The translations under genes were made by a program, and so were the position numbers. From Begonia masoniana (taxonomy: Eukaryota; Streptophyta; Magnoliopsida; Cucurbitales; Begoniaceae): a DNA stretch of 64,000 nt. The stretch lies in contig CM039503.1 of NCBI GenBank assembly GCA_022432975.1, forward strand, positions 47,533,259-47,597,258, given 5' to 3'. Shown here piece after piece: positions 21,690 to 32,639 of this stretch (position 1 is its first letter; the number at the start of each line of letters is the position of its first letter). Below the pieces are notes generated by a model. That model made no database searches, was not told where the DNA came from, and worked only from the letters and a program-made list of their open reading frames with translations.

Positions 21690-23240
21690 AATGACATTTA
21701 ACACCAACACTGCACATGTAGAAGGGCAATCTATTTCTAGACCTCCATTTTTTATAGAAATGATTATGTATATTGGAAGTCTAAGATGAGAATCTTTATT
21801 CAGGCTATGAATTATGACGTTTGGAATATTATAGAGAATGGTCCATTTAGAGCCATGAAAACTAAAAATGAGATTAGTGTTCCTAAGGCCCCTCATGAAT
21901 GAACAGAGTCCGATAAGAGAAATTTGAGTTTAAATGCTAAGGCTATTAACACCTATACTGTGCACTGAACAGAGACGAGTTTAATAGAGTTCAAGGGTGT
22001 GATAGTGCACAAGAAATATGGAACTTACTTGAAATAACACACGATGGAACTAATCAAGTAAAAGAGAATAAGCTGAGTATGTTAGTACATGAGTATGAAC
22101 TATTTACTATGGTAAAGGATGAAACAATTAGCTCTATGTTTACCCGTTTTACTAACATTACTAATGGTTTAAAAGTGCTTGGTAGAGTAAATCCAAATGA
22201 AGAACTTGTCAAGAAAAATCTGAGACGTCTACCGAGGGGATGACAACCAAAAGTGACGGCCATCTAAGAAGCAAGAGATCTAAAAGTCCTCAAGCTAGAA
22301 GAGCTAATTGGCTATCTCATGACGCATGAAATAACCATGAGAGCCAATGAAAAGGAAGATCTCAAGGACAAGGAGATCTCCAAAAGAAAGGACATTGCAC
22401 TCAAAGTTTCCTCAAGCAAATAAGAAGAATCCAAGGAAGAAGATGATGATGAGGATATAGCCCTCATTACTAGAAGATTCAGCAAATTTCTCTAGAGAAA
22501 GAGGATGCATAGGAGGAAATTTGCAAAGGGAGAAAAGCCTCAAATGGAGAAGGAAATCACATGCTTTGAGTGTGGGAGACTTGGTCACTTCAAGGCCGAG
22601 TCTCCACAAGCAAAGAAGAATCCCAAGAAATTCAAGAAGAGAGCCATGAAGGCCACTTGGGATGACAATGAGAACGACACTTTGTTCGAAGATGAAGCAG
22701 TTGCAAATCTGTGCTTCATGGCCAAAAAGGATGAGGTTAGTCATTCTTTTAGTGATAGTGAAGATGATGAAGGTGATTTAATTAATGCTTTCAATGATTT
22801 ATTTAAACAATACAGCATGCTTAAGACTAAATACAATCTGATAAAGAAAGAAAATGCTGATTTAATTGAAAAGCATGCTAAGGAGTATAATTTGCATGAA
22901 AAAGAAATTAATGATCTCAAAAGTAAAAATGAGAATTTGAATAATATTGTTCTGAAATTCACTAACGGTAGTAAGAATTTGAACATGCTGTTAAGGAGTC
23001 AAAGAGTTACATTTGACAAGGCAGAGTTAGGATATGAGAGGTTTAATAAAAAGAAAGCATATAAGAATTTCTTTGTCAAATCAACCACCTGCCATGCATG
23101 TAATAAAATAGGACATAAATCATATGAATGTCCTTTGAAATTTAGTAAGAAATCAAGTAGTAAAGTACAATGGGTTCCTAAGGAAACCAAACCTAACACT
23201 AGGATCCAAAAAATTTGGGTACTTAAGAAGACAACTTGAT
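21690..23240 (+). pseudogene. Sirevirus-like gag
   Basis: The start is MTFNTNTAHVEGQS at 21691, with a frameshift near 21760. A Retrotran_gag core follows in two frames (YVYWKSKMRIFIQAMNYDVW, EIWNLLEITHDGTNQVKENK, FTNITNGLKVLGRVNPNEEL). The 244-residue frame 22505-23239 has two knuckles. The first, CFECGRLGHFKAES, has lost its last Cys; the second, CHACNKIGHKSYEC, is intact. A coiled-coil, Lys/Glu-rich stretch lies between them. The long gag with two knuckles is typical of Sireviruses. Stops at 21899, 22264 and 22422 make it non-functional. Confidence 0.85.
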
Positions 23241-23249
23241 TGCTGTTTT

Positions 23250-24973
23250 GTAGGTTGATTGTCTCTCCGGGAAGAATCAATGGTACCTCGATAGTGGATA
23301 CTCAAGGCATATGACAGGAGACTCAACCAAATTTGTTGTTGTCAACAAGAAGAAAGGAAATGTCACTTTTGGTGGAAACTAAAAGGTTAAGATTGTTGGC
23401 ATCGGTAACATAGGTAACAGCTCTAACCCCATCATTGAAAATGTTTTATTAGCAGAAGAGGTTAAAGCATAATTTGTTAAGCATCATTCAACTATGTGAT
23501 AAGGGGTATAAAGTAACATTTAAATCCGATGCTTGTGTGATTAAAGATAGTCTGAATAGTAGAATTCTGTCCAGAGGGTATAGAAAAGAGAATGTTCATA
23601 TTATTGATTTAGATAACTTTGAACATATTGATGAAAAATGCCTTATTGGGTTGATAGTTGGACTTGGCATAGAAGACTAGGTCACGTAGGTATGGATACC
23701 TTAGCTAAGATTACTAAGGATAATTTAGTTAGAGGAATTCTAAAAATATCCTTTGAAAGGATAAAGTCTGTGAAGCTTGCCAAATGAGCAAGCAAATCAA
23801 AAGTTTCTTTGTATCAAAAAATGCAATTTCTACCTCCAAGCCCCTACAACTTCTTCACATAGACCTTTTCGGTCCTTCAAATATTGCTAGTCTAGGAGGC
23901 AAACATTATGCCTTTGTGATAGTAGATGATTTCTCTAGATTCACTTGGGTGTTCTTTCTAAAGTTAAAGGATGAGACTTTTGACATCTTCTTTAGCTTTA
24001 GGAAGAGAGTTCAAAATGAAAAGAATCTCACCATTGTTGTTATTAGTAGTGATCATGGTGGAGAATTTGAGAATGAAAAGTTTGAACTCTTATGTCTCAA
24101 ATATGGAATTGAGCACAATTTCTCCTTAACAAAATGGTGTTAGAGAGGAAAAATAGGTCTCTTCAAAAGCTGGCTCGGACCATGCTCAATGAGAACTCCC
24201 TTCCAAAGTATTTCTGGGGTGAAGCTGTTTCAACAGCTTGTTATGTGCTAAACCGGGTCTCTATAAGATCTATTCTTGAGAAAACTCCTTATGAACTTTG
24301 GAATGAAAAAATCTCTTTTGTAAAGTATTTTAGAGCCTTTGGTTGTAAATGCTTCATTCTTAACACCAAGGATAACTTAAGAAAATTCGATTCCAAATCT
24401 GACCTTGGAATCTTTCTTGGCTATTCTCTATCCAGTAAAACATATAGGGTGTTCAACAAAAGAACACTAGTCGTAGAAGAATCCGTACATGTCAATTTTG
24501 ATGAGACCCCTCAACCCACAATCAATGTGGATAAGGATGATATTCTAGAAAATCAATTGGATTCTCTCTCCTTAGACAAACCTAGTGAAACCATTCAAGG
24601 AGAAAATTCCCTAGATTCTTCCTCAAAATCCCTAGAAATTGTCCCTGCCAAGAAATAAAATGATGATCTTCCTAGAGACTGGAAATACGTCAAAAATCAT
24701 CCCTTAGATGAAGTTCTAGGTGTTCCTTCCTTAGGAGTTAAGACTAGATCTTTCCTTAGGAATCTCTGTGCCAATGTGACATTTATATCACAAGTTGAAC
24801 CTAAGAAATTCGAGGAATCAGACTAGATGAAAATTGGATTGTGGCTATGCAAGAAGAGTTAAACCAATTTGAAAAGAACAATGTTTGGGAACTTGTTCCA
24901 AAACCCAAAGATCATCCAATTATAGGAACAAAATGGGTGTTTAAAAACAAGAAGGATGAAAATGGCATAGTTT
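23250..24973 (+). pseudogene. Copia 2 protease, integrase and RT start, cut by the gap
   Basis: Protease: LSGKNQWYLDSGYSRHMTGD (DSG present, with Tyr where Cys or Ala is usual). Integrase: CEACQMSKQIKSFF, LLHIDLFGPS, FVIVDDFSRFTWVFFLK, SSDHGGEFEN, then after a frameshift at about 24125 ERKNRSLQKLARTML, with the FDSKSDLGIFLGYS linker. RT begins with MQEELNQFEKNNVWELVPKP and IIGTKWVFKNKKDENG and is lost at the gap at 24974. Stops at 23382, 23470 and 24658 interrupt it. Confidence 0.9.
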
Positions 24974-25073
24974 NNNNNNNNNNNNNNNNNNNNNNNNNNN
25001 NNNNNNNNNNNNNNNNNNNNNNNNNNNNNNNNNNNNNNNNNNNNNNNNNNNNNNNNNNNNNNNNNNNNNNNNN
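24974..25073. other. Assembly gap (100 N)
   Basis: Second fixed-size N run. It falls inside the Copia 2 reverse transcriptase; the sequence on the right is unrelated, so an unknown length is missing. Confidence 0.99.
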
Positions 25074-26619
25074 GTAAGCAGAGCTAGAACAGTTAATCAC
25101 TAACGAAGAAGAGAGTTGAATTGAGTATTTAGGTCAAAGTAGTTGCGTCAATTAAAGAAATTACTCGGGAATGCAGAGAGAGAAGCTAAATATCGCTTCC
25201 ACGAAATCCTATTTCATCCAATTTCGCGCGCAATAGGGAATTGTTCTCCCCTCAAATTCCTCTTTCCACAAATCTCCAATTCTCCGTTGGATCTATCAGC
25301 GTTGAATATCTCATCTCGACCGGAAGAAAACAAAGACAGTATATAATACGAAGATATTCTCTCAATTATTAGGTTAATTTTTGAAATGAGTTATCCCTCT
25401 CATTCTGTCATAGTATCAGATACAAAAACTTTGTACGATCTGAGGATTCCACATGATCTAATACATTAGATGTAAAGGAAAAAAAACCTACAACACTAGA
25501 CGTGTGGACGGATATTGAATATCTCATATCGACAGAGAAGAAATCAAATATCCAGTATATAATATGAAGAGATTCCCTCAATCATTGAGATAATTTTTAG
25601 AATGAGTTCTAACCTTTTCGTTCTGTCAATCACTTCTTTTTCAAGAAATCCGACGATCTTGTTTGGAATGTTCATCTAATGTGTTCGTCTATTTGGATTG
25701 ACCGGCATAGTTGCTAGTGATCCTCAAATGACATTATTAATTATATTTCAAATAATTTAAATTAATTTTTTTTAAATGTTTTTCATTGTGGTCACACTTC
25801 GTTGGTTTGATCTTTTTTTTTTTGGGTCAAGTTGAATCGATATAATTATTAAGATAAATTATAAATAATTAAAATAAAATATTAATTACATAAATTAATA
25901 ATTATCTCGAACGGTAAGACTTGAAATGTAAAATTAAAGAATAAATTTAAAATTATTCATAACTTTCTTAAAAAATACAAATAAAACGATTTCTAGAAAG
26001 AAGAGAGACCCGAGAGCTAAAGTTGCTCTTGGGTAGGAGAATGATAGATCATCCTAAAAACTATGGTCAATCATAGAGACCGTGAATTAAAATTGTTTTC
26101 GAGTAAATTAAAATTGTTTTCGAGTAGTAGAATGGAGGATCCTTTCAAGAAAGAAATTTTTTTCACCTTTTGAACTTCTATGACTGCAACGAGAAGGTGG
26201 AAATCTCGGAGACAAGGGCAGTCCGGCTTGAAACTATTGATTTCGATAAATTTGTTCGTTTTTTTTTTTTTTTGTGCAACTAATTATTCGATGTCATTAC
26301 TTTCGTTTTAGATAGTTTTGGAGATGATTCTATTAGAAAATCGAAGACATCACCGATCGTACTCATATTCGAACTAAAGGAGTAAAGAAACTCAATGAAA
26401 ATAGTGCATGAAAGGATCCATGTTATGAGGGTCATTCTTCATTCAACCATGTTATGGGTTTTAGACCGTGTACAGCCACCATGATTGAAAGTTCAGGTTT
26501 AAGATAGACAAGAATGAAGCCATAATCATGTGATGTTAATTAAAAAAAAAAAAAAAAAAAAAAAAACCTAATCCACCTAAAAAATGAGCATAAATATTGT
26601 GTAGAATAATCTCAGGTTA
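25074..26619. other. Intergenic DNA downstream of the potassium transporter
   Basis: AT-rich, no gene seen. It contains a pair of diverged direct copies of about 90 bp (25302-25391 and 25516-25608, both beginning GAATATCTCAT) and an A-run of about 25 at 26542-26566. The stretch next to 26619 should hold the 3'UTR of the transporter; no clear poly(A) signal could be assigned. Confidence 0.5.
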
Positions 26620-29600
26620 CTAGACTTCATAAGTCATTCCGACTTTGAGCAACTGTTTGCGAGGAACCATGAAAACTTCGTCGGCTTGCCTCACGCATCG
26701 ATTCAACCAATTAAACGCGTAATCTATGAGGAATCTCTTAAAAACTCTGGACCCTTTTGAGGCCATCACCTCATTTGCTCCCATCAGATAAACAACATCC
26801 CTCTTTCCCAGTGCATGATCTAGCAAAGCAAGCTGACCAAATTCTTCTCCATTGCTACTTGTTCCATCTTGCGACATAGATCTCTGCATATTTTCTCCAA
26901 TAAACTTCCTCAAATTATAGACCAACGTTGTTTCGAATGTGTTCCGCTCAGTCCTCATATCAGTGTATCCATACCTCACGATACACCGAAAAATGGCAAG
27001 ATTATACGGTGCTACCCTTTGAAACAAGAATCGTTCTTCGGCCGGGACTTTGCTGGTCGGTAAAGCCTTGATGGAAACAAATACTAGGATAGAGTGCAGA
27101 GCTGGAACATTTGTAACATATTGTGTAAATAGAGGCGAAATTCCATGCACTAGTTCTGTGTAAAATATGGCCAGGCCTGGAATTCGGCTTATGCTTGGAT
27201 TGTTGGCTATCTCTTGGAGCTTCGACATGGAGACTTTGTTCTCGAGCTCGTATACATACTTTTTGCGATATCCATAGTTCCATATGTACATGATGAGAAC
27301 AAGGACTAGAGAAATCAACAAGGGGAGATAGCCTCCATCAACAAACTTGTAGAGAACAGAACTTAAAAATGCAAATTCCAGTAGTCCAATCGTCAGAGCA
27401 TAGATGGTAACTAAGATGATGTTCGTCTTCCATATCATAATCATTACGAAAATCAAAAACACAGATGTTATCGTAAATACAGATGCCACGGGGATTCCTG
27501 AAAGACAAACATTAAAAGATATCAGAATTGGGTGACCCGAATTCTTACATTATGATCTTGTTTTTCCTTTAAATTCATATAAGCTAAATTTACAAAACTC
27601 TCGGTTGTATTTTCAATCCTCACATTACAGAATTTATCCTTTGCTCATATTTTTTCCGAAAGAATTTTCCCACGCACGCATTTTCCTTTTGGATACATTA
27701 TTGGTTTCTAACAATAGAGATTGATAAGAACTGAAGATGCAGAAGCATTCAAAGGAAAGAGAGATTAGAATTTCACCGTAAGCATTGGAAATTTTGGCAT
27801 TGTCTTTGAATCCAAGAATGATGCCAACACAAGCTACCATAAGGAAGGTGTTAACCTCAGGCACATAAACTTGTCCCCTAAACTCGGACGAAGTGTGGAC
27901 GACTTTAACGCGCGGGAAACACCCAAGAGCGACGGCCTGCTGGACAATGGAGAATGAAGCCGAGATCAAAGACTGGCTCGCAATTACAGACGCCAGCACT
28001 GCCATTACAAACGTTGGCCAATACAACGGATCTATAAAAAAAAGACAAATTAACACAATACTGCCCTTTAGAAATCAAGAACACCAGAGATTTTTACTGC
28101 TCTTACCTGGAACTGAGCTATAGAATGCATTAGCTACGTCCTGCTTGTGCAGCTGGAGATACGAAGCTTGACCGAAATAGGCAAGATATATACACGGGAA
28201 CAGCAATCCGCAGGCGCTGATTCGAATCGAACGAACATTGAAATGGCCCAAATCAGCAAACAATGCTTCAGATCCTGGTTCAGATAGATCAGAGTCATAT
28301 AATGAATCATCCTGGTCGCAAAAGTTGCAGAAAAAAGAAGTCGTACTTGCCTGTCAAACACAGGATGACTCCTCCCAGAGATATCCAAGCATTCTTCGAG
28401 TTTTTTTGGAAGTATTTAAGAATGTATATCGGGTTAATTGCCTTGATAACACTAGGATCGTACTTAGCGAAGTTATATAAACCAGTGAAACCGATTAAAA
28501 GCAACCAAATTGTAAGAAGAGGAGAGAAAACCCAAGAAACTTTATCAGTTCCAAACCTCTGAAATTGAAACAAAACAACCAAGACGGCTGCAGAAATCCA
28601 CATAATCACGCCGTCATTTAGAGAACTTGCAGCTTCCTTAATGCCCCCAACCGCAGACAAAACTGTACACAAAAAACAAATACAATATGATTTTTTGTGT
28701 CAAAAGGAATTATTAACACCAAACTTTCAGATGGAGTCAACTACGTAAAACTCTCGATTGTATTTTTCATCTATGATATTCACAATTTTTTCCACCAAAG
28801 AATTATTCCAAGTTAAATCGGTGTCCTAGTTTCATATATATTCTTTTTTGTATATTGTTCGGATTCATAAAAGAGATACACAACTACAACTAGGCCTAAC
28901 CGGTCTTTTATGTAGTAGAGTGGATTGCAGTTAGGTTTACAATTATGAGCGGAGTATTGCTGAGTATACTCTGTTAAATAATTTATTGACGAGTCCAATA
29001 ATTATTGATACAATTAATATAATAAATTATAAAAAACAAATTTATTAAATTTATTGTATTTTAATTATACAAATTATTATTTGACACGTACGTAAATTTT
29101 TTAAAACATTAACTCCGAAGAATGAAAGAGAGTAGATAGAAAAATCATACCCAAATCTGGACTAAAATCTAAAAATAACTCTGTAACCCAACTCTAGACC
29201 CAAGATCCATAAAAAGCTCTAAAATCAACCACTAATAAATATTTTAAAAAATAATATTTTTTTATTTTAATTTTGAAGACGAACCATTAAAACCAATTCG
29301 TGTCGGTTCAGTTCTGAAACCTAACTATTCCGGTAGAAACTGGAGACTACAGTCCGGTCCAAGTCCAGCCCTAATGGCTTTTATCAGCGAAAAGAAACCT
29401 TTTGTACCTGATATGCATGGAGTGAGAACGCCGTCTCCGATGACCATGGATGTGGCGAGCATGGTGACGAAAAGAATGATGTATTTTGCTGTCTTGCTAT
29501 TTTCGAGCGTGGACCTGAGCGTGGAAGCTCTTTTCTGGGACTGATTCGGCAAACTCAGGCGATAACTCGATACCTCCTTGTCTTCTGGCTGTAAGTTGGG

Positions 29601-30229
29601 TATCAAGTTCACTTTCGCATTGCGGCATATCAGAGAATACAGAGCGAAAGTCCCTCCTGCGACCAATTCAACTCCAAAAATCAGAGTCGTCTATAAAAGC
29701 CGTTCTGCGGGGACGAAAGATATCTTACCATCGCCATTATCGTTTGCTGATAGAACAATAAAAACGTATTTGATCAAGGAGATAAGAGTGATGGAGTAGA
29801 AAATCAACGACAACACTCCGAGTATATCGTCGTTATCACGGACTCCATTCGGGAAAACCCCCGGTAGAACGTATAACGGGGATGTACCTAAATCCCCGTA
29901 CACCACTCCGATGCTCTGAAACGCTAGCATCATGATTGACTTCCAACCTATTTTCTGAGTTTTTAATCAAGCAGAATGGTTTAAAATTACAGAGCCAAGA
30001 TGATCGGAAAAAGAATAATCGAGTCGCCGATAATTTAACGAGAAAGAAAACAAACCTGGGTCGACGCACTGTCGTGATATCCAGGGAACCCACCAGCCTC
30101 CAAGTCGAAGGAGTCGAGCTTCAGTAGCTTTCTGTCATCAGAGATCGGTTGCTGTTGCTGCTTTTCTTCGCCATCTTCAACGTCTTCGATTTCTTCTTCC
30201 CCTATTCTTTCTTCACCTTCTTCCGCCAT
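26620..30229 (-). CDS. HAK5-like: High-affinity potassium transporter, HAK/KUP family, HAK5-like (cluster I)
   Basis: Seven exons, minus strand: 30229-30056, 29954-29729, 29656-29408, 28662-28351, 28274-28107, 28031-27777 and 27497-26620. All phases agree, giving 753 residues and a TAG stop. It is a K+/H+ symporter-type membrane protein of the plasma membrane used for K+ uptake. After a Glu-rich cytosolic N-terminus come the family signature [14 protein letters not shown] (residues 74-87), [57 protein letters not shown] and [11 protein letters not shown]. The hydrophobic segments are followed by a cytosolic domain ending KVGMTYEV. The length is close to the family's usual 750-800. Intron 4 (28350-28275, 76 bp) uses a GC donor (ACAG/GCAAGT); the others are GT-AG. 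No frame break is seen. Assignment to cluster I rests on remembered similarity to HAK5, not on a tree. Confidence 0.95.
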
Positions 30230-30261
30230 GGATACCAAGCTCTCTATCTTGCCTCCTTTGC

Positions 30262-30297
30262 TTCTCTCTCTCTCTCCCTCTCTCCCTCTCTCTCTCA
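30262..30297 (-). repeat. GA-rich tract in the transporter 5'UTR
   Basis: On the gene strand, GAGAGAGAGGGAGAGAGGG-type sequence about 35 bp upstream of the ATG. GA-rich leaders are common in plant genes. Confidence 0.8.
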
Positions 30298-30339
30298 AAG
30301 TCTACTGAAACTGCACCCTCTCCAATCTTCACATTCCTC

Positions 30340-30347
30340 TATTTATA
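30340..30347 (-). promoter_or_regulatory. TATA box of the transporter gene
   Basis: TATAAATA on the minus strand within GTGTATAAATAGAGG, 111 bp upstream of the ATG at 30229, implying a 5'UTR of about 80 nt. Confidence 0.75.
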
Positions 30348-30359
30348 CACTTGCATGAG

Positions 30360-30551
30360 CGCGTTCATTTGAATCTTTTTTTATTTAAGATTTAAACAAA
30401 TTTAAACATCAAAGTATATGTTTAATTTGAAACAAACTAAACTAAAAATTCTAATAACTAAAACCTTAAATTATAAAATATATAACAGATCAAACTCTGG
30501 CAGGAGGCCGTTCAGCCCCGTTTTAAATTAATGCCGAGAACAGGGGGTCGA
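30360..30551. other. Transporter upstream region
   Basis: About 190 bp of AT-rich DNA between the TATA box and the Gypsy LTR. The retrotransposon therefore begins only about 200 bp upstream of the core promoter. No further motif was assigned. Confidence 0.5.
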
Positions 30552-30891
30552 TGTAACGCCCCAATTTTAAAATTTTCAATTTAATTTCCTCAATTTGAAA
30601 CTCTAATTTGAAAATTCTATAAAAAATTTCAAAATTTATTTAGGTTTAAATTTGAGCGTTAAGAACCCTAATTTCAGTATATTGAAAATATTTTTAAATA
30701 ATAACTCAAATCTTAAATGTTCAGAAGTTTTATCAAAATTTTCAACATTAAATAACTTTGTCGGAAACTTATAATAAATGCAGAATTAAAACATTTCATA
30801 AAATTTTAACGATAAAATTCAATATAATTTATTCAAATTTTTAATTTAAATAAAAACATGAAATATCTTCACAAATCTGAAACATACGAAT

Positions 30892-30995
30892 TTAAATTCC
30901 TTCATTTGATCCAAAAATATTTTCTTCTTCTGTATGCTCATTTGCCTCTGGAAAATTTTCGAGCAACGTTATTTCTTCCTCAGACAAAAACTCAC
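30892..30995 (-). other. LTR exon-3-like acidic coding tail, 33 residues
   Basis: After acceptor GACGTAG the frame starts GEFLSEEEITLLENF, passes EEEN, ends NEGI and stops at TAA (30894-30892). In the other LTR (from 37645 leftward) the same peptide is recognisable (LLEANEHTEEENIF) but a one-base insertion after GAGTT breaks the frame. The exon 2 frame upstream contains TGA and TAA, so no complete ORF exists here. Confidence 0.35.
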
Positions 30996-31529
30996 CTACG
31001 TCACAAAATTATAAACTATGAAAATAACTCAGTAAGCGAAAACATATACAAGTGCAAAATTAATATTACTTTTACCAAATCCTAATTTAACAGTTACATA
31101 CTGATTGATACTCATTTCTCAACCTTCGATAAGACTTAGTCATCTCATTATCGTTCAGGTTTTGTCATCATCTTACTTTCATTCAGGTATAGTCATCTCA
31201 TTGTCGTTCAGACGTAACCATCTCATGTTCAAGCTCACCATCTCATTGTCATTCAGGTTTTTGCTATCACATATTTTTCGTTCTAGCTCATAATCTCATT
31301 ATCATTCTGGCTTTTGCTATCACATATTTTTTGTCAATTCCATAATATTCATACACATACAAAATGTCCTACCAATTTTATCTTTATACAATTCTATGTC
31401 AATGCCTAAATATGCATGCTCAAATATCGAAAACATGTAACAAAATAATAAAACAATAATAAGAAATAACATAAATTTTGTGATGTAGGTTTGTAGCCAA
31501 AACGTTAAAAACGTGGTATTTTCACTTAC
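30996..31529 (-). other. LTR intron 2 with pairing arms (Tekay-like LTR)
   Basis: Donor CCAG/GTAAGTG at 31529. Arm CCTACATCACAAAAT (31489-31475) faces arm ATTTTGTGACGTAGG (31009-30995) with one mismatch in 15. The arm type matches that of the LTR 45485-47962 rather than the CCTACACC type. Confidence 0.4.
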
Positions 31530-32580
31530 CTGGATTCTGAGTGGTTAGGGTTTATCAAAATTTTCTAATATTCCAATAATATCATGCTTAAAAAAAATCT
31601 TGTTGTCAAATTCCCACTTAAGTAAATTCAATTTCAGAAGAATTTGGGCAGAATTTCCTTACGTGTGGTCTTAGGTCAGATCGGGTTGAAATTGGGTTGG
31701 TTCGGATGGCTTTCAGAATTTTCCTACCCAAAATAAAATATTGGATATTAATTTCTCACATTAATAAATCAATTTCAAAAGGATTTAGGCAAAAATTCCT
31801 TATCGGTAAAATCTTAGATTGATTCGGTATGATTCAAGACGAAATTTAGGTCGGGTCCGGTTCAGTTGGACTGGGCCAGTTCGGTTTGGTTCGATTGGGT
31901 CGGTCAAAGTGAACCGGTTCTGTTGTTTTAAACAGTACCGAACCTCTTCTTCCTCCTTTTGTTCTGTTGAGAGAGAGAGAGAGACAGAGCGAGCGAAAGA
32001 GTTAAGGATGGTAAGAGAGAGAAATCTTACGCCGCTAATGGGAGTTCACTCGATCGGAAGAAGTTTTCCGTTGTCGCAAAGTGAAGCTCAGCTGAGAGGG
32101 ATTTCGTCGCGTCGGAGAGGCTCACCACGTCGGGGTCTGAGGTTAGTAATCTTCTCTGTTTGAAGAACTCGGGAGGGAGAGAGAGAGCTGGTGTGATTTC
32201 CTCCTTTATCGAGCCTCTCTATTTATAGGAGAGGCTCGTAACCCAACTCCTCCGAGAAATCCGAGTTCAGCTCGAATTTCTCGAGCAGTGAACTGATCAG
32301 CTCGAATTTTTTGAGTTGATGAATCTGATCTTCATCTGTTTCTGGACAATTTCTAAACTAAATTAATCTGTTCAGCGTTGGATTTTCAGAGGAGAAATCC
32401 GAGTTCAACTCGAATTTGCTGAGCTGCAAATCCGAACTTTTTCTGTTCTTGGACTATTTTCAAGTTAGGTTTATTCGAATTTTCCTTGATTTTTATTTAT
32501 TTTTCAGAGAATAAATCCAAGATTAGGTTATTGACTTGGTTGATTTGAGGAAATTTTGAATTGAACCCTAAACTGTTACA

Positions 32581-32593
32581 ATCTACTCTCCTT
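32581..32593 (-). promoter_or_regulatory. Polypurine tract of the Tekay-like element
   Basis: AAGGAGAGTAGAT on the minus strand, directly next to the 3' LTR start, as needed for plus-strand priming. Confidence 0.7.
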
Positions 32594-32639
32594 AAAAGAA
32601 ATTTCGTTATCTAAATTTAAATTAGTACCTGAATAGGTC

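Larger units (their letters stand above)
30552..32580 (-). repeat. 3' LTR of the Tekay-like element
   Basis: 2029 bp. It includes the LTR intron 2 (31529-30996) with its arms, an acidic exon-3 tail (30995-30892), a degenerate 20-odd-bp repeat (CTCATTGTCGTTCAGG type, 31140-31330) inside that intron, and a GA/CT-rich segment near 31970. Confidence 0.85.

Noticed and set aside
26542..26566. A-run as the tail of a SINE or processed pseudogene
   Set aside because: No RNA polymerase III boxes or gene-like body were seen next to it, and no flanking duplication.
26869..30127. Plus-strand frames opposite the potassium transporter exons
   Set aside because: Antisense shadows of the HAK5-like coding exons.
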